Assembly (NCBI RefSeq): GCF_051622035.1
Contig: NC_135367.1
Coordinates: 10,266,501 to 10,330,500, forward strand
Direction of reading: 5' to 3'
Origin: Arctopsyche grandis
Lineage: Eukaryota > Arthropoda > Insecta > Trichoptera > Hydropsychidae
DNA length: 64,000 bases
The translations under genes were made by a program, and so were the position numbers. The first letter of the stretch is position 1. The number at the start of each line of letters is the position of its first letter. The notes beneath the pieces are model-generated. The model was not told where the DNA came from and did no database searches. It saw nothing but the letters and a program-made list of their open reading frames with translations. Of the stretch, positions 1-11,870 are shown piece by piece.

Positions 1-270
1 CCCCCCGCTTGCTCTATGTATAATTAACGTTTAAATATAATCCTTATAAACATATTTACGACCTGTTTAATTGTTATATAATCTCCCGCCATTTTCATTC
101 TCCCCACATCACACTCACACACACACGCTGTACTGGAGAGAGAGGGAGACAGAGCCATCATTAGAAACCCGATCATAGAAGACGTCGAAGACACCGTGCG
201 GGAAACCACGTCACGTTTTCCAGTGCTACAAATTACGTTAGGCAGCATCTCGGTTGAAAACGCGTCGAAT
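1..270 (+). repeat. Left copy of a diverged direct repeat
   Basis: This block resembles 925-1256. Shared landmarks, in the same order, are a C-rich run then CTTGCTCT, TTTACGACCTGTTT, ATAATCTCCCG, a purine-rich GAGAGAG stretch and GGCAGCATCTCGGTTGA (GGTGGCATCTCGATTGA in the other copy). Two similar blocks about 0.9 kb apart could be degenerate LTRs or a local duplication. No coding evidence was recognised; the overlapping ORFs look like chance. Confidence 0.45.
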
Positions 271-924
271 TAAGGAGTTCATCTTACTGAGTTGATGAAG
301 GCTCGAAAAATAAACTCGTACCAAAGCTTTAAGATTAGGAGTGGGGGTAGACGGCTTACGTTGGGTTGTCAGGCGTCCCGATTAATCGGAATTGTCACTA
401 GTTTTAAGTCTCGTGTCCCGGTGTCCCGAACAACCCTCTCAGGATGCCCAAATGTCCTGGTTTACTACTTTTTAAATAAAGACCAGATTAACTTTTCGTT
501 TCGTAAGTGTGCCGAAGTAATATTCAAAGAAGTCAACAGAAATTTGATCAAAATTGCAGGAGCAAGTGTGGATCTTTGCGAAAAGAGCACTGTTCAGACC
601 AATTGTCTGATGGTCGGCTTTCGTGGCCTTACGACCCACGAGATGGCCGATGTTTTTTGTGCTGGCCGCCCTAGTCCACCAGCGCTCACCACTTCCGCGC
701 CAACCGTCGCCGCGTAAACATTACTCGCGGCTCGTTTCCTCGATCCTGAATCACCAGTTCGAGACTGGTGATGTTTGACGATACTTGGAGACCAGCTCCA
801 GTATTCGTCCGGGGTGTATTGAGGAAGCCTGGTCTGTCTTCGTTCCGAAGGCAGACAACTCAGACACGCGTGCTTGGTGCATAACCTCAAGCCGCACCAC
901 GTGTAATTTTTATACGTACTCTCC
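271..924. other. Unassigned spacer between the direct repeats
   Basis: No recognisable gene. ORFs on both strands overlap here and match no family I know. A small perfect hairpin lies at 750-772 (9-bp arms ATCACCAGT and ACTGGTGAT, loop TCGAG). If the flanking repeats are LTRs, this would be the remnant of the internal region, but no PBS or PPT is visible. Confidence 0.3.
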
Positions 925-1256
925 CCCCTTTCCCCCCCTGCTTGCTCTCTGTATATTTAACTTAAAATACAGTTTATCATATACAGATTTACGACCTGTT
1001 TTCATTACATATAATCTCCCGGCCTTTTTTCCTACTTTACACATCGCGCTTACATTACGCACACGGTGCGAGAGAGGAGAAAGAGAGCAGTGCAGCCATC
1101 AGCAGAGACCAGACCACATACGACAAAGGAAGGCACCATTGGGGGAAAACCACGCCGACGCTTACCACGAGCTATACACACGTCACATCAGGTGGCATCT
1201 CGATTGAGAACCCCTGGCGTCCGTACAAGCACCGCACACGAGGAAAAAGTCGATTA
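925..1256 (+). repeat. Right copy of the diverged direct repeat
   Basis: Second copy of the 1-270 block, with several indels. The stretch 1257-1685 after it is AT-rich and holds no gene that I can see. Confidence 0.45.
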
Positions 1257-1685
1257 ACGTTCTATTAAAGCATGTGATGATTCCGAACAAGCCAAATCAA
1301 TACCCAAGATTGAAATTCCTTTTTCAGTTTACTTTCAGAATGAAAAAAAGAACAAATACATAGCAAAGCCGGCCAAATCCACTAGTATTCCACAAATATT
1401 TTAAGGCAATAAATAATCAAAATGAATAGAAAACATCTGAATATTGATTCCAACACTCACTTTTGACACAGCAATACTAGATTTTGAGTGAAAGACTTCA
1501 AAAGCCAAAAATATATGGAAATTGCGCATTTTTTTAAGCGCTAAAATCACATAAACGAAAATAAGCCAACAAAAATTATGTCATATTTGAATTTGATGGG
1601 TCAAACTCAGTAAAGATTGATTAGTTTACTCTCCGGTAGAGAACAAAAAAATGTGATTTTTTTTGTCGCTCAGTGTTGTTGAAAC

Positions 1686-1929
1686 CGGTAAACGGACTAC
1701 TAGTCATATATGAACCAGTCACAAGACAACCGGTCGCTCTAGATCGGTCACACGTGATCACCCGTCACACTAAAACTGGTCACGAGAAAACTGGTCACAC
1801 CCTGAAATTGGTCACGAGAAAACTGGTTAACCGATTTTAGGGTGTGACCAGTTTTAGTGTACGTGTGACCGATCTAGAGCGACCGGTTGTCCTGTGACCG
1901 GTTCACATTTGACTTGTAATCACCGAACC
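1686..1929. mobile_element. Foldback MITE, copy 1, upstream of ZAD gene 1
   Basis: A nearly palindromic element. The left arm (GGTAAACGGACTACTAGTCA) and right arm (reverse complement begins GGTTCGGTGATTACAAGTCA) continue inward through repeated GGTCACNNG/ACCGGTC units such as GACAACCGGTCGCTCTAGAT. The flanks GTTGAAAC and GTTGAAAT are a 7/8 candidate target duplication. An 8-bp duplication suggests hAT- or P-type mobilisation. It ends 128 bp before the start codon of the ZAD gene. No coding capacity. Confidence 0.8.
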
Positions 1930-2057
1930 GTTGAAATCGCAACTTTACTACTAAAAGGCCTGGCTGTAAATCGGTAGCATTTAACTAAACGTCAAAGTGA
2001 CAACGACGTTTCCTCGTAATTTAATTTCGTTTTGGTACCGAATGAAATTGACAAGAT

Positions 2058-5023
2058 ATGGCGTGTCGGCTTTGTCTCTGCTCACCACCAGCCGAGTCGT
2101 TTGTCCCCATTTTTGACAATAATGAACCTTTGGTGCAACGTATTTCGAGCTGCTGTCAGCTCCAGGTCGGTTTCATTTAGTTATAGCCAGAGACATATAT
2201 AAGCTGTCAATGCTACCACGATGTTTACAATTCCAACGTTTCTAATATTTGACCAGTATTCACCAGGAGGATTATCCTACGTCTTCCTCGCTGTCTCTAA
2301 TACTGGTTACTATTATCTTGTCTCCAGTATCGTAGATAGGAATTTTGGGCCTACATGCAAAATTATGCAAGACCCCATTTACTTGATTTTTAAAAATATG
2401 ACTTGAAATAATTTTTATTATTTATTGATACATGCATATGAAAATGAAATCCAAAATTTTATGCCAGAAATACGTTCTATATGCCAGTGACAATGTTTTA
2501 AAATATAGTCCAAATCCTCACAATCGGTATCTTATATTGTATATCAAAAGCAAGTTTGTATTGCTCAAACAATTGTTGTATAATGCATTGAAAAAAACCG
2601 AAGTATCTCAAAATATTGGCAAAAAAATGGCAGTTAGATCTTTTTTTATTTCCGGGATATTATTATTAAATTATGGTCACAATACGTCTTATATCTATTT
2701 TAATAGCTAATGATCTACTTATCATTTTCTATTTTGCAATTTTAATTTAATTTTGTTAGTAATCATAGTATTATATTATTCTAATGTTAATATACGCTGT
2801 ACAGCATAATAGGAAAAAGAGCTCAAAAACCTATTTACAATATTAACTAAACACTTTCTAAAGTCGATGATTCAAAGCTTAATTTAACTCAAAAATTAAA
2901 TAAGTTTGGTTGGTCATCGCAAGGACAATGTCCTAGATGTGAGATTGGGGGTAAAAACATTATATTTTCATGAATGAACTTGAAAACGACGCCACTGCGT
3001 GTCTCGTTATTGACATTCTATAATCCATTTCCAAAATATACTATTTTTACTAACCTCTTCTTACTTTCACTTATTCAGGTTGAGAGAGGTGATGGACTGC
3101 CAGAAGAGATATGTATTTCGTGTCAAAACAATCTGAATTTGCTTAGCAATTTTAAAAACATTTGCATTCAAAGTGCTGAAACGGTGAAAATGAGACTAAC
3201 ACAGTGTTTGGATTTCAAAAGAGAAGAAATTATACTAGATGACTTGGTATGGAAAAATGAATTTGCTGTTCAACCAAATATCCGTGGGTCTCCCGATAAT
3301 GATGATTATAATGCATGGAAATCGGAAAAATTAATAGAAAGCAAATCCCCAATTGTAGATTCTAATATTGAACTGGTAATATTATGTTTTATTGTGTGAA
3401 ATATACTATTTTAAAATATTAAAAAACATATATATTTTACAGATGCGTGAAGAAAAAATTGACGATATTTCAAGTGGCGATAAGCCATACAAATTAGCTT
3501 CTTGTTCTACGACATTTAATTTTGAGTCTGTGCTTCTGAAGCATTTGAGTACTCATCCTGGGGAAAAAACTTACCCATGCAACATTTGTTCGAGATCGTT
3601 TCGTGTGAGAGATAACCTTGAGAACCACTTGAAAATTCATGGTGGGGAAAAACCTCACAAATGCAATACCTGTTTTAAATCATATACTTTTAAGCATTCA
3701 CTTTCGCAACATATGAGAACTCACACTGGGGAAAAACCTTACCAGTGTGATGTTTGTTTAAAATCATTTAGCGTTAAATATACTCTAGTGAGTCACATGA
3801 AAATTCACACTGGACAAAAATCTCACCAATGTGTAATATGCTTAAAATCATTTAATCACAGGTCCAACTTGTCGAGACACATTAAATCTCACAATGGAGA
3901 AAAACCTCACAAATGTGAAATCTGCTCAAAATCATTCGGTTTCAAAGATATTCTTGTGAAACATTTAAGAACCCATAAACAGGAAAAACCGTTCCGCTGC
4001 GAAATTTGCTTTAAATTCTATGCTACAAAATCATCGCTGAAGGATCATATGAGAAGTCACACCGGAGACAAACCTCACCAATGCGAAATTTGTTCCTATT
4101 CATTTACTAAAAAGGCCGGCCTTTTAAAACATATGAGAACTCACACTGGGGAAAAGCATTACCAGTGTGATATTTGTTTAAAATCATTTAGCGCTAAATA
4201 TACTCTAATGAGTCACATAGGAACTCACACCGGAAAAAAACCTCACCAATGTGTAATATGTTTGAAATCATTTAATCAACGTTCTAATTTGAAGACACAC
4301 ATTATAACTCACAATGAGGAAAAACCTCATCAGTGCAAAATTTGTTCAAAATCATTCCGCATGAGAGGGATTCTAATGAAACATTTAAGAACCCACTACA
4401 CACAGGAAAAGCAGCACCGGTGTGAAATCTGCTTTAAATCTTATGCTACAAAAGCATCGATGAAGGTTCATATGAGAATTCACACTGGAGAAAGACCTCA
4501 CAAATGCGAAATCTGCTTTTTTTCATTTACTAAAAAGGGTGGTCTTGTAAGACATTTGAGAAATCACACTGGGGACAAACCTTACCAATGTGAAATGTGT
4601 CTAAAATCATATGGTCTTAAATCTCTTCTTGTGATACACTTGAGAACTCACACTGGAGAAAAACCTTATCAATGTAAAATATGCTTAAAATCATTTAATC
4701 AGAGATGTAACTTGTTGACACACATTAAAATTCATAATGGTGAAAAGCCTTACAAATGTGAAATCTGTTCAAAATCATTTGGTGTCAAAGGTACTCTTGT
4801 GAAACATTTAAGAATGCACACACAGGAAAAACCGCACCCGTGCGAAATCTGCTTTAAATCGTACGGTTCAAAATCATCACTGATCAGTCATATGAGAATT
4901 CATACTGGGGAAAAACCTCATCAGTGTAAAACTTGTTTAAAATCATTTTGTTTCAAAAGTAATCTTGTGAAACATTTGGGTATTCACACAAGAAAAACCG
5001 CACCAATGCAAAATCAGATTTAA
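2058..5023 (+). CDS. ZAD-C2H2 zinc finger protein, gene 1
   Basis: Three coding exons with phase-0 GT/AG junctions: 2058-2165, 3079-3375 and 3443-5023, 661 aa in total. Exon 1 (MACRLCLCSPP) and exon 2 (ICISCQNNL) supply the CxxC pairs of the ZAD, a metal-binding dimerisation domain. Exon 3 encodes one degenerate finger lacking its first cysteine, then 17 complete C2H2 fingers joined by TGEKP-like linkers. It is likely a nuclear DNA-binding regulator. The start is set by homology to the MECRLC starts of the two downstream paralogues; the ATG at 2042 is out of frame. Intron 1 (913 bp) holds a dispersed repeat. The C-terminus ends in RKTAPMQNQI after an apparent 2-nt loss in the linker after finger 17; the other frame continues as a finger. 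The target sequence cannot be given. Confidence 0.88.
2640..2840 (+). repeat. Dispersed repeat A, fragment in intron 1
   Basis: Shares TCTATTTTAATAGCTA, CATTTTCTATTTTGCAATTT and ACAGCATAATAGGAAAAAG with copies at 20.1-25.2 kb, 38.2 kb and 56.8 kb. It preserves the uninterrupted site (ACAGCATAAT) that the LTR element entered at 20,648. Class unknown; no coding capacity. Confidence 0.75.
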
Positions 5024-5360
5024 ATCATACACTACAAAATTACTGCTGATTTTCAATATGCATATAAGAAGACATATTGGAAATAATTTCAACCGTGCGA
5101 AGTCTGTTTAAGATTTTAATTTTTTAGTAATAATTTACTAAAAAGTCTGCCATTGTAAAACATACATATGTGAATTCACACTGGGGAAAAACCAATTTAG
5201 AATCTGCTTTCAATTATTCGGTTTCAAATGCACTTTCATGAAATATATACAACTTACACAGGGAAAGCTGCACTATTGCGATGTGTTTTATATCATATAC
5301 TCGTGAATATGCATTTGTTAAACATATGCAAACTCACATAGAGAAAAAATTTACTTAAAG
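5024..5360 (+). pseudogene. Fossil C2H2 fingers downstream of gene 1
   Basis: The finger array continues as decayed sequence after the gene 1 stop. Shifting frame at about 4985 gives a linker and C-x2-C-like residues (EKPHQCKI..KSY). Further remnants include a CEVCL-like stretch near 5097, an intact HTGEKP-like linker near 5178 and a last finger with HMQTHIEKK near 5325. Stops and frameshifts interrupt all of them, so the ancestral protein had about four more fingers. Confidence 0.7.
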
Positions 5361-6260
5361 GGAAACCTTTTAAAATTATTTAGTCAAATCTTAGATTCTG
5401 ATATTCATTGAAACATGTTATGAATGCATAAAACTATGTAGATTAATTAGATCAATTAGACGTTTATAATTTTTTGTCTAAAAATACATTTAAACTATGC
5501 CGTGGATCACTTTGTTTGATATCTACTTTATTTATATATTAGATTTATTTTTAACTAATTTTAAATAAATTACATATACGTTTTAGTCAGATTTGTTTTT
5601 TATAGAAAAAAATTGCGTTTATAATATCGATATAAAATTTTTTTATAAAATGTTTGCTTGTTATTATTGTATTAATATTATTGTTTCCAGTTTGACACTG
5701 GCTTTCAGAGAAAGTGGTTTGTTTTTACTTGATGTTGATTTGGGAAAAGATATAAGATATTTATCTTCATTTTAAGTAATTTTATTTATTTGTGGGTATG
5801 AAAATCTAGGTTATTCAAATAATATAGGAAATTTCATAAACTGTGCCATTGAATCCTACAAAAAACTGGTTAAAATGCTATAATATTTATTAGCAAACAT
5901 TTTTTAGTTTCAACATTCAATAGCGTTTTATTGCAGGACCACATATTGTTCATAAAAGAAAAAGTTTTGGGCATTTACTCCTGTTAGACAGAAAAAATAT
6001 TCGACTAATTTACCAATATTTTTGTAGGAGACATAATTTTCGTCTTTGAATATTTCAATCCATCTATTTGATAAAAAAAATACTGGTTTTTTCTCAAGAT
6101 TTATAGGACCGATACAAAAAAAAAAAACAATTATTATTGGTCACCTTATTATTGGTTTCCGGATATGTTTGATGAATGCACGTTTAAGATTTGATCTTAG
6201 CTTCTTTGAATAATAAATTTTTGACGAGTTATTATAGTTTTTCTATACCAATCCAATACA
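5361..6260. other. AT-rich intergenic sequence
   Basis: No gene, RNA or recognised repeat. The only ORF (5593-5775) is low-complexity and looks like chance. Confidence 0.5.
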
Positions 6261-6262
6261 AC

Positions 6263-6475
6263 AGCGGATCCCAACCTTTTTGACTTGGATATCCCTTGGT
6301 GGTCCATTTCACCCAATTGAACCCCCACCCCCAATTATAATAATGTTTAAATATCATGAACATAAAATAAAATATTACAAACCGAACAAATATTTAGTGA
6401 TTGTGCTTGTTTTGAGGAACTATGATTGCCATCCCTACGATTTTGACCCCGAGTCTCCGGGTTTACACTGTATCT
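6263..6475. mobile_element. Possible hAT-type MITE
   Basis: Begins CAGCGGATCCCAACCTTTTT, a typical hAT-like terminus, and a CACTG occurs at 6466-6470 as a possible other end. No convincing 8-bp target duplication was found, so the boundaries are uncertain. Confidence 0.3.
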
Positions 6476-6617
6476 GGGCTACAGGCTTGAGTGTTATTTC
6501 TCTGAATGTGTAGTAAATCCACTACAAATTTTCAAAAATAAATAAAATTGTATATTAGAAATTAAATAACTTGTATGCAAAGCGTTTAAAGGACTAAATG
6601 GGTCTGTGGTGCATACC

Positions 6618-6990
6618 GGTCTCCCTCACGGGACCGAAAGTGAAACGCCCGAAAACGCAAAGATCGAAAATCAAAAGATCTTAAGTCGAAAGATCAAAAA
6701 AAAAAGGGTGCATGGTAAACGGTACTATGTATATATAATATATATGAGTGGCATGCGGTGAAATTATCTCTCTTTTTGTCATACAGCCTTGTTTAATGTG
6801 CGCGCGCAGAATACGGGAGGAAAAGCCTGTTCCTCTTGTTCCTGTTGTATCCTGCTCGCGCAAATTAAGTGAGTATATACGACGGGGGGAGAAAACCTTT
6901 TTATCTTTCGACTTAAGATCTTTCGATTTTCGATCTATGCCTTCCGATATTTGCGTTTTCGGGCGTTTCACTTTCGGTCCTGTGAGGTAG
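6618..6990. mobile_element. Long-TIR foldback MITE B, copy 1, with nested element
   Basis: The left arm from 6618 (GGTCTCCCTCACGGGACCGA, then AAAGTGAAACGCCCGAAAAC) matches the reverse complement of the right arm ending near 6990 (GGTCTACCTCACAGGACCGA) for about 90 bp. The centre is occupied by another small element (6747 to about 6900, starting GTGGCATGCGGTGAAATT) that also occurs in the copy at 34.5 kb. The arms are too long for coding content; antisense ORFs here follow the symmetry. Confidence 0.75.
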
Positions 6991-7447
6991 ACCCGTATGT
7001 ACATATATGTTACAGCGAACGTGTATTTCAAGTGAAAATATATTTTCACCAATTCAAACAGTGCAAATGTATCAAACAATTAATTTACAACGTACACCAC
7101 CCCTAACAACCCAATTTTAAATCAATAGGGCCAACCCTAACGTAATCTAACCTAATCTAACCCTTAAATAATACCAATCCTAACCTAATCTTAAATTAAT
7201 AAAACCAACCCTGAAAATGAAACTGGTTATGATTTCACTGAAATGTCAGTGAAAATATATTTTCACTGCTGATATAATTTCATTGTGACATATACATACA
7301 TGTGTAACTTAAATATGGTGCAATTTCGCTGTAACATGTGCATATGTACATACATATATGATGACTGAATAGTAACTTTCCGGACAAATAATAAAAATAC
7401 TGACCATCTATACATATTAAAATACTTACAAAAAAATTATTTACGAG
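6991..7447. other. AT-rich intergenic sequence
   Basis: No gene seen. Contains TAACCCTAAC/CTAACCTAATC-like short repeats at 7100-7200 and paired TGAAAATATATTTTCA palindromes near 7033 and 7250. Confidence 0.4.
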
Positions 7448-7451
7448 TTAA

Positions 7452-8409
7452 CCCTTTGACTGCTACAACAACGATAAATCGTTGTTTTGAAATCGGCGAA
7501 GATTGCTACGACGATCGTTGTTTTCGTCATTAATTGTCGTATTTCAATACTTTCTTTGAGCCACCAGCGCATCAGTGGCACGAAACATTTTTTTTGTATA
7601 CGTATTTATATTTATTTTACAATCAAGCTTTATAAACATTTATCAATTTTTTAAATAAAAGCTCTTCAATTTCGGGTTCATCATCAAAGTAAATTTCGGG
7701 TTCGTTGTCAATGTCATATAAGGAGTTATTACTTGGGAATTGATTATTGTCGATAAATTCATTTTCAGAATCAGTAGAGCTGCTGATTGGTCGAGTTCCT
7801 CGGCGAGGAGCTATTATTTCGCTTTCATCACTTTCACTGTCCGATATCATTTTGCAGAGTTAAAATAAATGGCAAAAAACAATAGAAATCCGCTTTCAAT
7901 TATATAGGTCACGAGACGTCACGAATTCATGCAATCAATCGAATGCAACTGAAATGCATACAAAATGTTTATGATACATGTTGAAAAAATATTTGATTAT
8001 TAGAAACTTCACATCCTTGTGTGTCTCGTTCACACGTACACAATTAAAACCAAGAAAGAAAGAGAGAAAGACCGCTACCTGTTTCGAATATATCGCATGT
8101 TGTTAGGATACATCGATGTCTAAAAATAGATTATTGAAAAAAATAAAGCGTCGGAAAATAATCGTCAAAACTTATTTAGTGTATATATGTAGGTATCTCT
8201 TTCGCACGCACGCATGTAAAAGCAAGACAGAAAGAGAGAGCACGAGTCCAATACTGCTTCTAAAAATGTATATAAAGTATTATAAAAATTACAAGCGTTC
8301 GGCGAAGTAAGTATGTAAAAAAAAATATTATATTTATTTTTTTTCAAAATAATTACAAATGTTAGCATTTTTCGCTTGGACATTTAAAAACCTCGTAGCA
8401 GCCAAAGGG
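7452..8409. mobile_element. piggyBac-derived non-autonomous element
   Basis: Flanked by TTAA on both sides (7448-7451 and 8410-8413), the piggyBac target. Termini are CCCTTTGACTGCTAC at the left and GTAGCAGCCAAAGGG at the right, an inverted pair with one mismatch. The 958-bp interior keeps only a short N-terminal transposase-like ORF (7623-7850, minus), so the element would need a transposase supplied in trans. Confidence 0.85.
7623..7850 (-). pseudogene. piggyBac transposase N-terminal remnant
   Basis: A 75-aa ORF starting MISDSESDESEI and rich in Asp, Glu and Ser (EPEIYFDDEPEIEELL). This matches the acidic N-terminal leader typical of piggyBac-type transposases. The catalytic DDD domain and the C-terminal cysteine-rich domain are absent. 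Its position just inside one TIR and on the minus strand fits an internal deletion derivative. It may be translated but cannot be an active transposase. Confidence 0.65.
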
Positions 8410-8465
8410 TTAATAAGTATATAAATCAGTTAGTTTATTGAACAAAAACGTGTAGTGATAAATTT

Positions 8466-8645
8466 AAAATATTCTCGATATTTTCGAGATTGTAATAAAC
8501 GATTTCTCGAGAAACAAGAATCTCGAATTTTCATAACAAAATATTCTCGAGAAATGAGAATCTCGAAAATTTCACAGTAAAATATTCTCGCGAAACGAGA
8601 ATCAAAATTTCTCGAGAAATCTCGAGACGAGGTTTCTCGATCACA
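8466..8645. repeat. Degenerate tandem array of CTCGAGA palindromes
   Basis: Repeated units of about 50-60 bp built on ATATTCTCGAGAAATGAGAA and TCTCGAAAAT variants, with TTTCTCGAGAAA palindromes. At least three to four imperfect copies. The overlapping ORF (8430-8726) is a by-product. Confidence 0.65.
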
Positions 8646-8962
8646 ACCTCTACCGGTGCATACATATCTCGTATACCAAATACCTCGTGAACAAAAAATT
8701 TTTACTGAAGCGAAGAAGGTATACATAAAGGCAATTGATTATTTTAATTTTTAAAATAAAATAAAGATTCAGATGCCAGTTAAACCAGCCCTTCCGCTGA
8801 AATGACAAGCTAACCCACTTTCCCGCGATTATACTATACTTGTAATAATTTCGTATACTGAACAATAGCAAACGAAAACGATACTGGCAGAATCAGAATG
8901 AGGCATTATTTGTCCATAGACATTATGTCGCGTTATCATTTTGTCGGGAACGTTGTATTTTT

Positions 8963-9251
8963 GGTAAACGGACTACTAGTCATATGTGAACCAGTCACAG
9001 GACAACCGGTCGCTCTAGATCGGTCACACGTGATCACCCGTCACACTAAAACGGGTCACGAGAAAAGTGGTCACACCCGAAAATTGGTCACGAAAAAACT
9101 GGTCACACCAAATATTAAAAATTGGTCGAATTTTTGGGGGTGGCCAGTTTTTTCGTGACCAATTTTCGGGTGACGGGTGATCACGTGTGACCGATCTAGA
9201 GCGACCGGTTGTCCTGTGACCAATTCACATTTGACTAGTAATCACCGAACC
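8963..9251. mobile_element. Foldback MITE, copy 2, upstream of ZAD gene 2
   Basis: Same family as 1686-1929. Perfect 8-bp target duplication GTATTTTT at 8955-8962 and 9252-9259. Left terminus GGTAAACGGACTACTAGTCA; right terminus reads GGTTCGGTGATTACTAGTCA on the minus strand. Ends 294 bp before the gene 2 start codon. Confidence 0.88.
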
Positions 9252-9261
9252 GTATTTTTCG

Positions 9262-9385
9262 GCGTTTAAAATTAAGAAATTCTTTTCAATCGAGGTCAAC
9301 TCACGGGATCGAACCCGGCGACCTCTCGGTGCTAGGCAAAAGCCCAACAACCGATCCATGTTGCTGGCTAACATGATATGCCAAC
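9262..9385 (-). repeat. SINE head fragment (tRNA-type), minus strand
   Basis: On the minus strand it reads as a SINE 5' end: GCCAGCAACATGGATCGGTT, then a B-box-like GGGTTCGATCC, then GAGTTGACCTCGATTGAAAA. The rest of the SINE is missing. The same head lies before gene 3 inside a full-length copy, so it predates the duplication of gene 2 and gene 3. Confidence 0.8.
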
Positions 9386-9545
9386 CACCAACATGCCCAC
9401 AGACGAACAGCATTGTCATCAACAAGCGTTGACATATTTTTGACGTTTCAGTGTCCAAGTTTTCTTTCTTTGAGAAATACGTATGTAACGATTAAATTAA
9501 TTACGACCCCCCCCCATAGATATACAAGTGAACGGCAATATTAGA

Positions 9546-11354
9546 ATGGAGTGCAGACTTTGCCTCTGCTCTACTCCACCAGAGTCTTCGGTCTCCATCC
9601 ATGATGATCCTCATCCACAGCGCCTAGTGCAACGCATTTGGACCTGCTGTCAGCTGCGGGTTAGTTACACTTGCTGTTGTTAATAACAACCGTTGCAATT
9701 ATTAATTCGTAAGTCCTCGTAATCATCAATGCCCTTTTCATTGACAGGTTAGGAAAGGAGACCGTCTGCCAGATGTGATTTGCCTTTCGTGTGTCAACAA
9801 TCTGGAATTGCTCAATACCTTTCGAAACACTTGTTTTCGAAGTGACAAAACGTCGAGAGTGGGATCAAACGAGTATTTGAAAGTCGAGCTGAAGGAAGTT
9901 TTGCTAGAAGATTTAATATGGGAAGATCAGTCAGATTCTAATATACGACCCAACATTTCTAGTTCACCAGATGATGAAGAGGTAAGTTAATGGAATTCGA
10001 GTGCTTTATATTGGAACGATTCCAATATATTAAATTTTATAACGTTTGATTAATTTTATAGACACATGGAGGACAAATTACTTCGAACGATAAAATTGAC
10101 ATTCCAGCGGAAAAATTACCATTACGAAAAGCTTTAGATAAGATGTGCTCTACACGTTCTGAATTAGACCATAAAATTAATTTCCAAGACAAATCGTTTA
10201 CTCCTAAACACAATCTTGTGACACAGAAAACATATCATGCTGAAATAAAGCTGCACGAATGTGCTATTTGTTCAAAGACATTTAATAGGATACAAAGCCT
10301 CAGTGCACACATGAGTGTTCATACTATGGTAAAGCCACACAAATGTGACATTTGTTTAAAATCATTTACTAGGAAAGATAACCTTATGAAACATATGAGA
10401 TGTCACTGTGATGAAAAACCGTTCAAATGTGATATCTGTCTTAAATCGTTCATGACAAAATTTAGCCTCAGTACGCATACAATTATTCATAGTGGGGTAA
10501 AGCTACACAAATGTGAGATTTGTTTAAAATCATTTATGTCGAAATCAAACCTTATGAATCATATGAAAACCCACTCTGAAGAAAAACCGTTCAAATGTAA
10601 CATTTGTTTGAAATTATTTACTCAGAAATCTAAACTTATGAATCATACGAAAATCCACTCTGGAGAAAAACCGTTCAATTGTGACATTTGTTTCAAATCA
10701 TTTACTCAGAAATATATCCTTATGAATCATATGAAAATCCATTCTGGAGAAAAACCGTTCAAATGTGATATTTGTTTAAAACCATTTTCTGAGAAATCTA
10801 AACTTATGAATCATATAAAAATCCACTCTGGAGAAAAACCATTCAAATGTGACATTTGTTTAAAACCATTTACTGAGAGATCTAACCTTATGAAACACTT
10901 GAAAATCCACTCTGGAGAAAAACCATTTAAATGCGACATTTGCTTAAAAAAATTTTCTGGGAGATCTAACCTTATGAATCATTTGAAAATTCACTCTGGA
11001 GAAAAACCGTTCAAATGTGATATTTGTTTAAAATCATTCACATTAAAATCTAACCTCGTTATGCATATGGGTATTCATAGTGGGTTACAGCAACACAAAT
11101 GTGATATTTGTTTTAAATCATTCCTGTTGAAATTCAACCTCACAAAACATATGAAAATCCACTCTGGAGAAAAACCGTTCAAATGTGATATTTGTTCAAA
11201 AGCATTTACTGAGAGATCCAACCTTATGAATCATATGAAAATCCACTCTGGAGAAAAGCCATTCAAATGTGATATTTGTTTAAAATCATTCACTCAAAAA
11301 TATTTACTTTCGAGGCATTTGAAGTCTCACGGCGGAGTCAAACCTCACAAATAA
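9546..11354 (+). CDS. ZAD-C2H2 zinc finger protein, gene 2
   Basis: Three coding exons with phase-0 junctions: 9546-9659, 9748-9981 and 10062-11354, 546 aa. Exon 1 ([12 protein letters not shown]) and exon 2 (ICLSCVNNLELL) form the ZAD. An acidic linker ([14 protein letters not shown]) follows. Exon 3 has 13 complete C2H2 fingers. Most units are the near-identical [13 protein letters not shown] type with SNLMNH-like helices, which suggests recent internal expansion. Introns are short (88 and 80 bp), unlike gene 1. Probably a nuclear DNA-binding protein that dimerises through the ZAD. The start is fixed by CxxC placement and conservation with gene 3. The stop (KPHK then TAA) falls where the next finger's first cysteine should be, so the array is shortened. 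Confidence 0.9.
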
Positions 11355-11545
11355 GGTGGTTTTTTAAAATCGTCTACTGAAGGATATAGTTTTATTTGAA
11401 ATTCCAATTTGGAGAAAATCCATACAAATGTGATATTTATTTCAAATCATTCAAAATAAAATACATATCTGTATTCATAGAGGGATAAAACCGACCAAAT
11501 GCGATTATTGTCTAAATTCATTCACTAATATTTTTTTACTTTTGA
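11355..11545 (+). pseudogene. Fossil fingers downstream of gene 2
   Basis: After the stop, sequence such as LKSSTEGY, PYKCDIYFKSFKIKY and KPTKCDYCLNSFTN can be read in shifted frames. These are at least two to three decayed C2H2 units of the original array. Confidence 0.7.
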
Positions 11546-11870
11546 GCAGGGTTGTTTAGTCAAAATTTACCAACTCTGACTCCGACTTTTTGCTATCATT
11601 CAACTCCGACTCCAACTTAAACGATTTTAGTAAGAACAACTTATCTTTCCAAGTGTAAAATTATTAGTAATGAGAATAATAGCAATATTTAAAATATAAA
11701 AAATTAAAAGAATTTTAAAAAATCACTAAAAATTGACATGTAATCCAATTTATTGAATTATTGGCAATTAAATAGGTATAAATAAAATGAGAATAAAAAT
11801 GGAAAAAAAATAATGTAAAAACAATTGGTTTTGGCCATAACGCATCAAAATACGTGCAATTGAACATGCA
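11546..11870 (+). repeat. Dispersed repeat F, copy 1
   Basis: Starts AGCAGGGTTGTTTAGTCAAA and runs through AACGATTTTAGTAAGA and TAATCCAATTTATTGAATTA. The second copy is at 45,808. The CAGGGTTGTGGAGTCGG start is typical of a widespread small DNA-transposon-like repeat; I assign no superfamily firmly. Confidence 0.65.
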
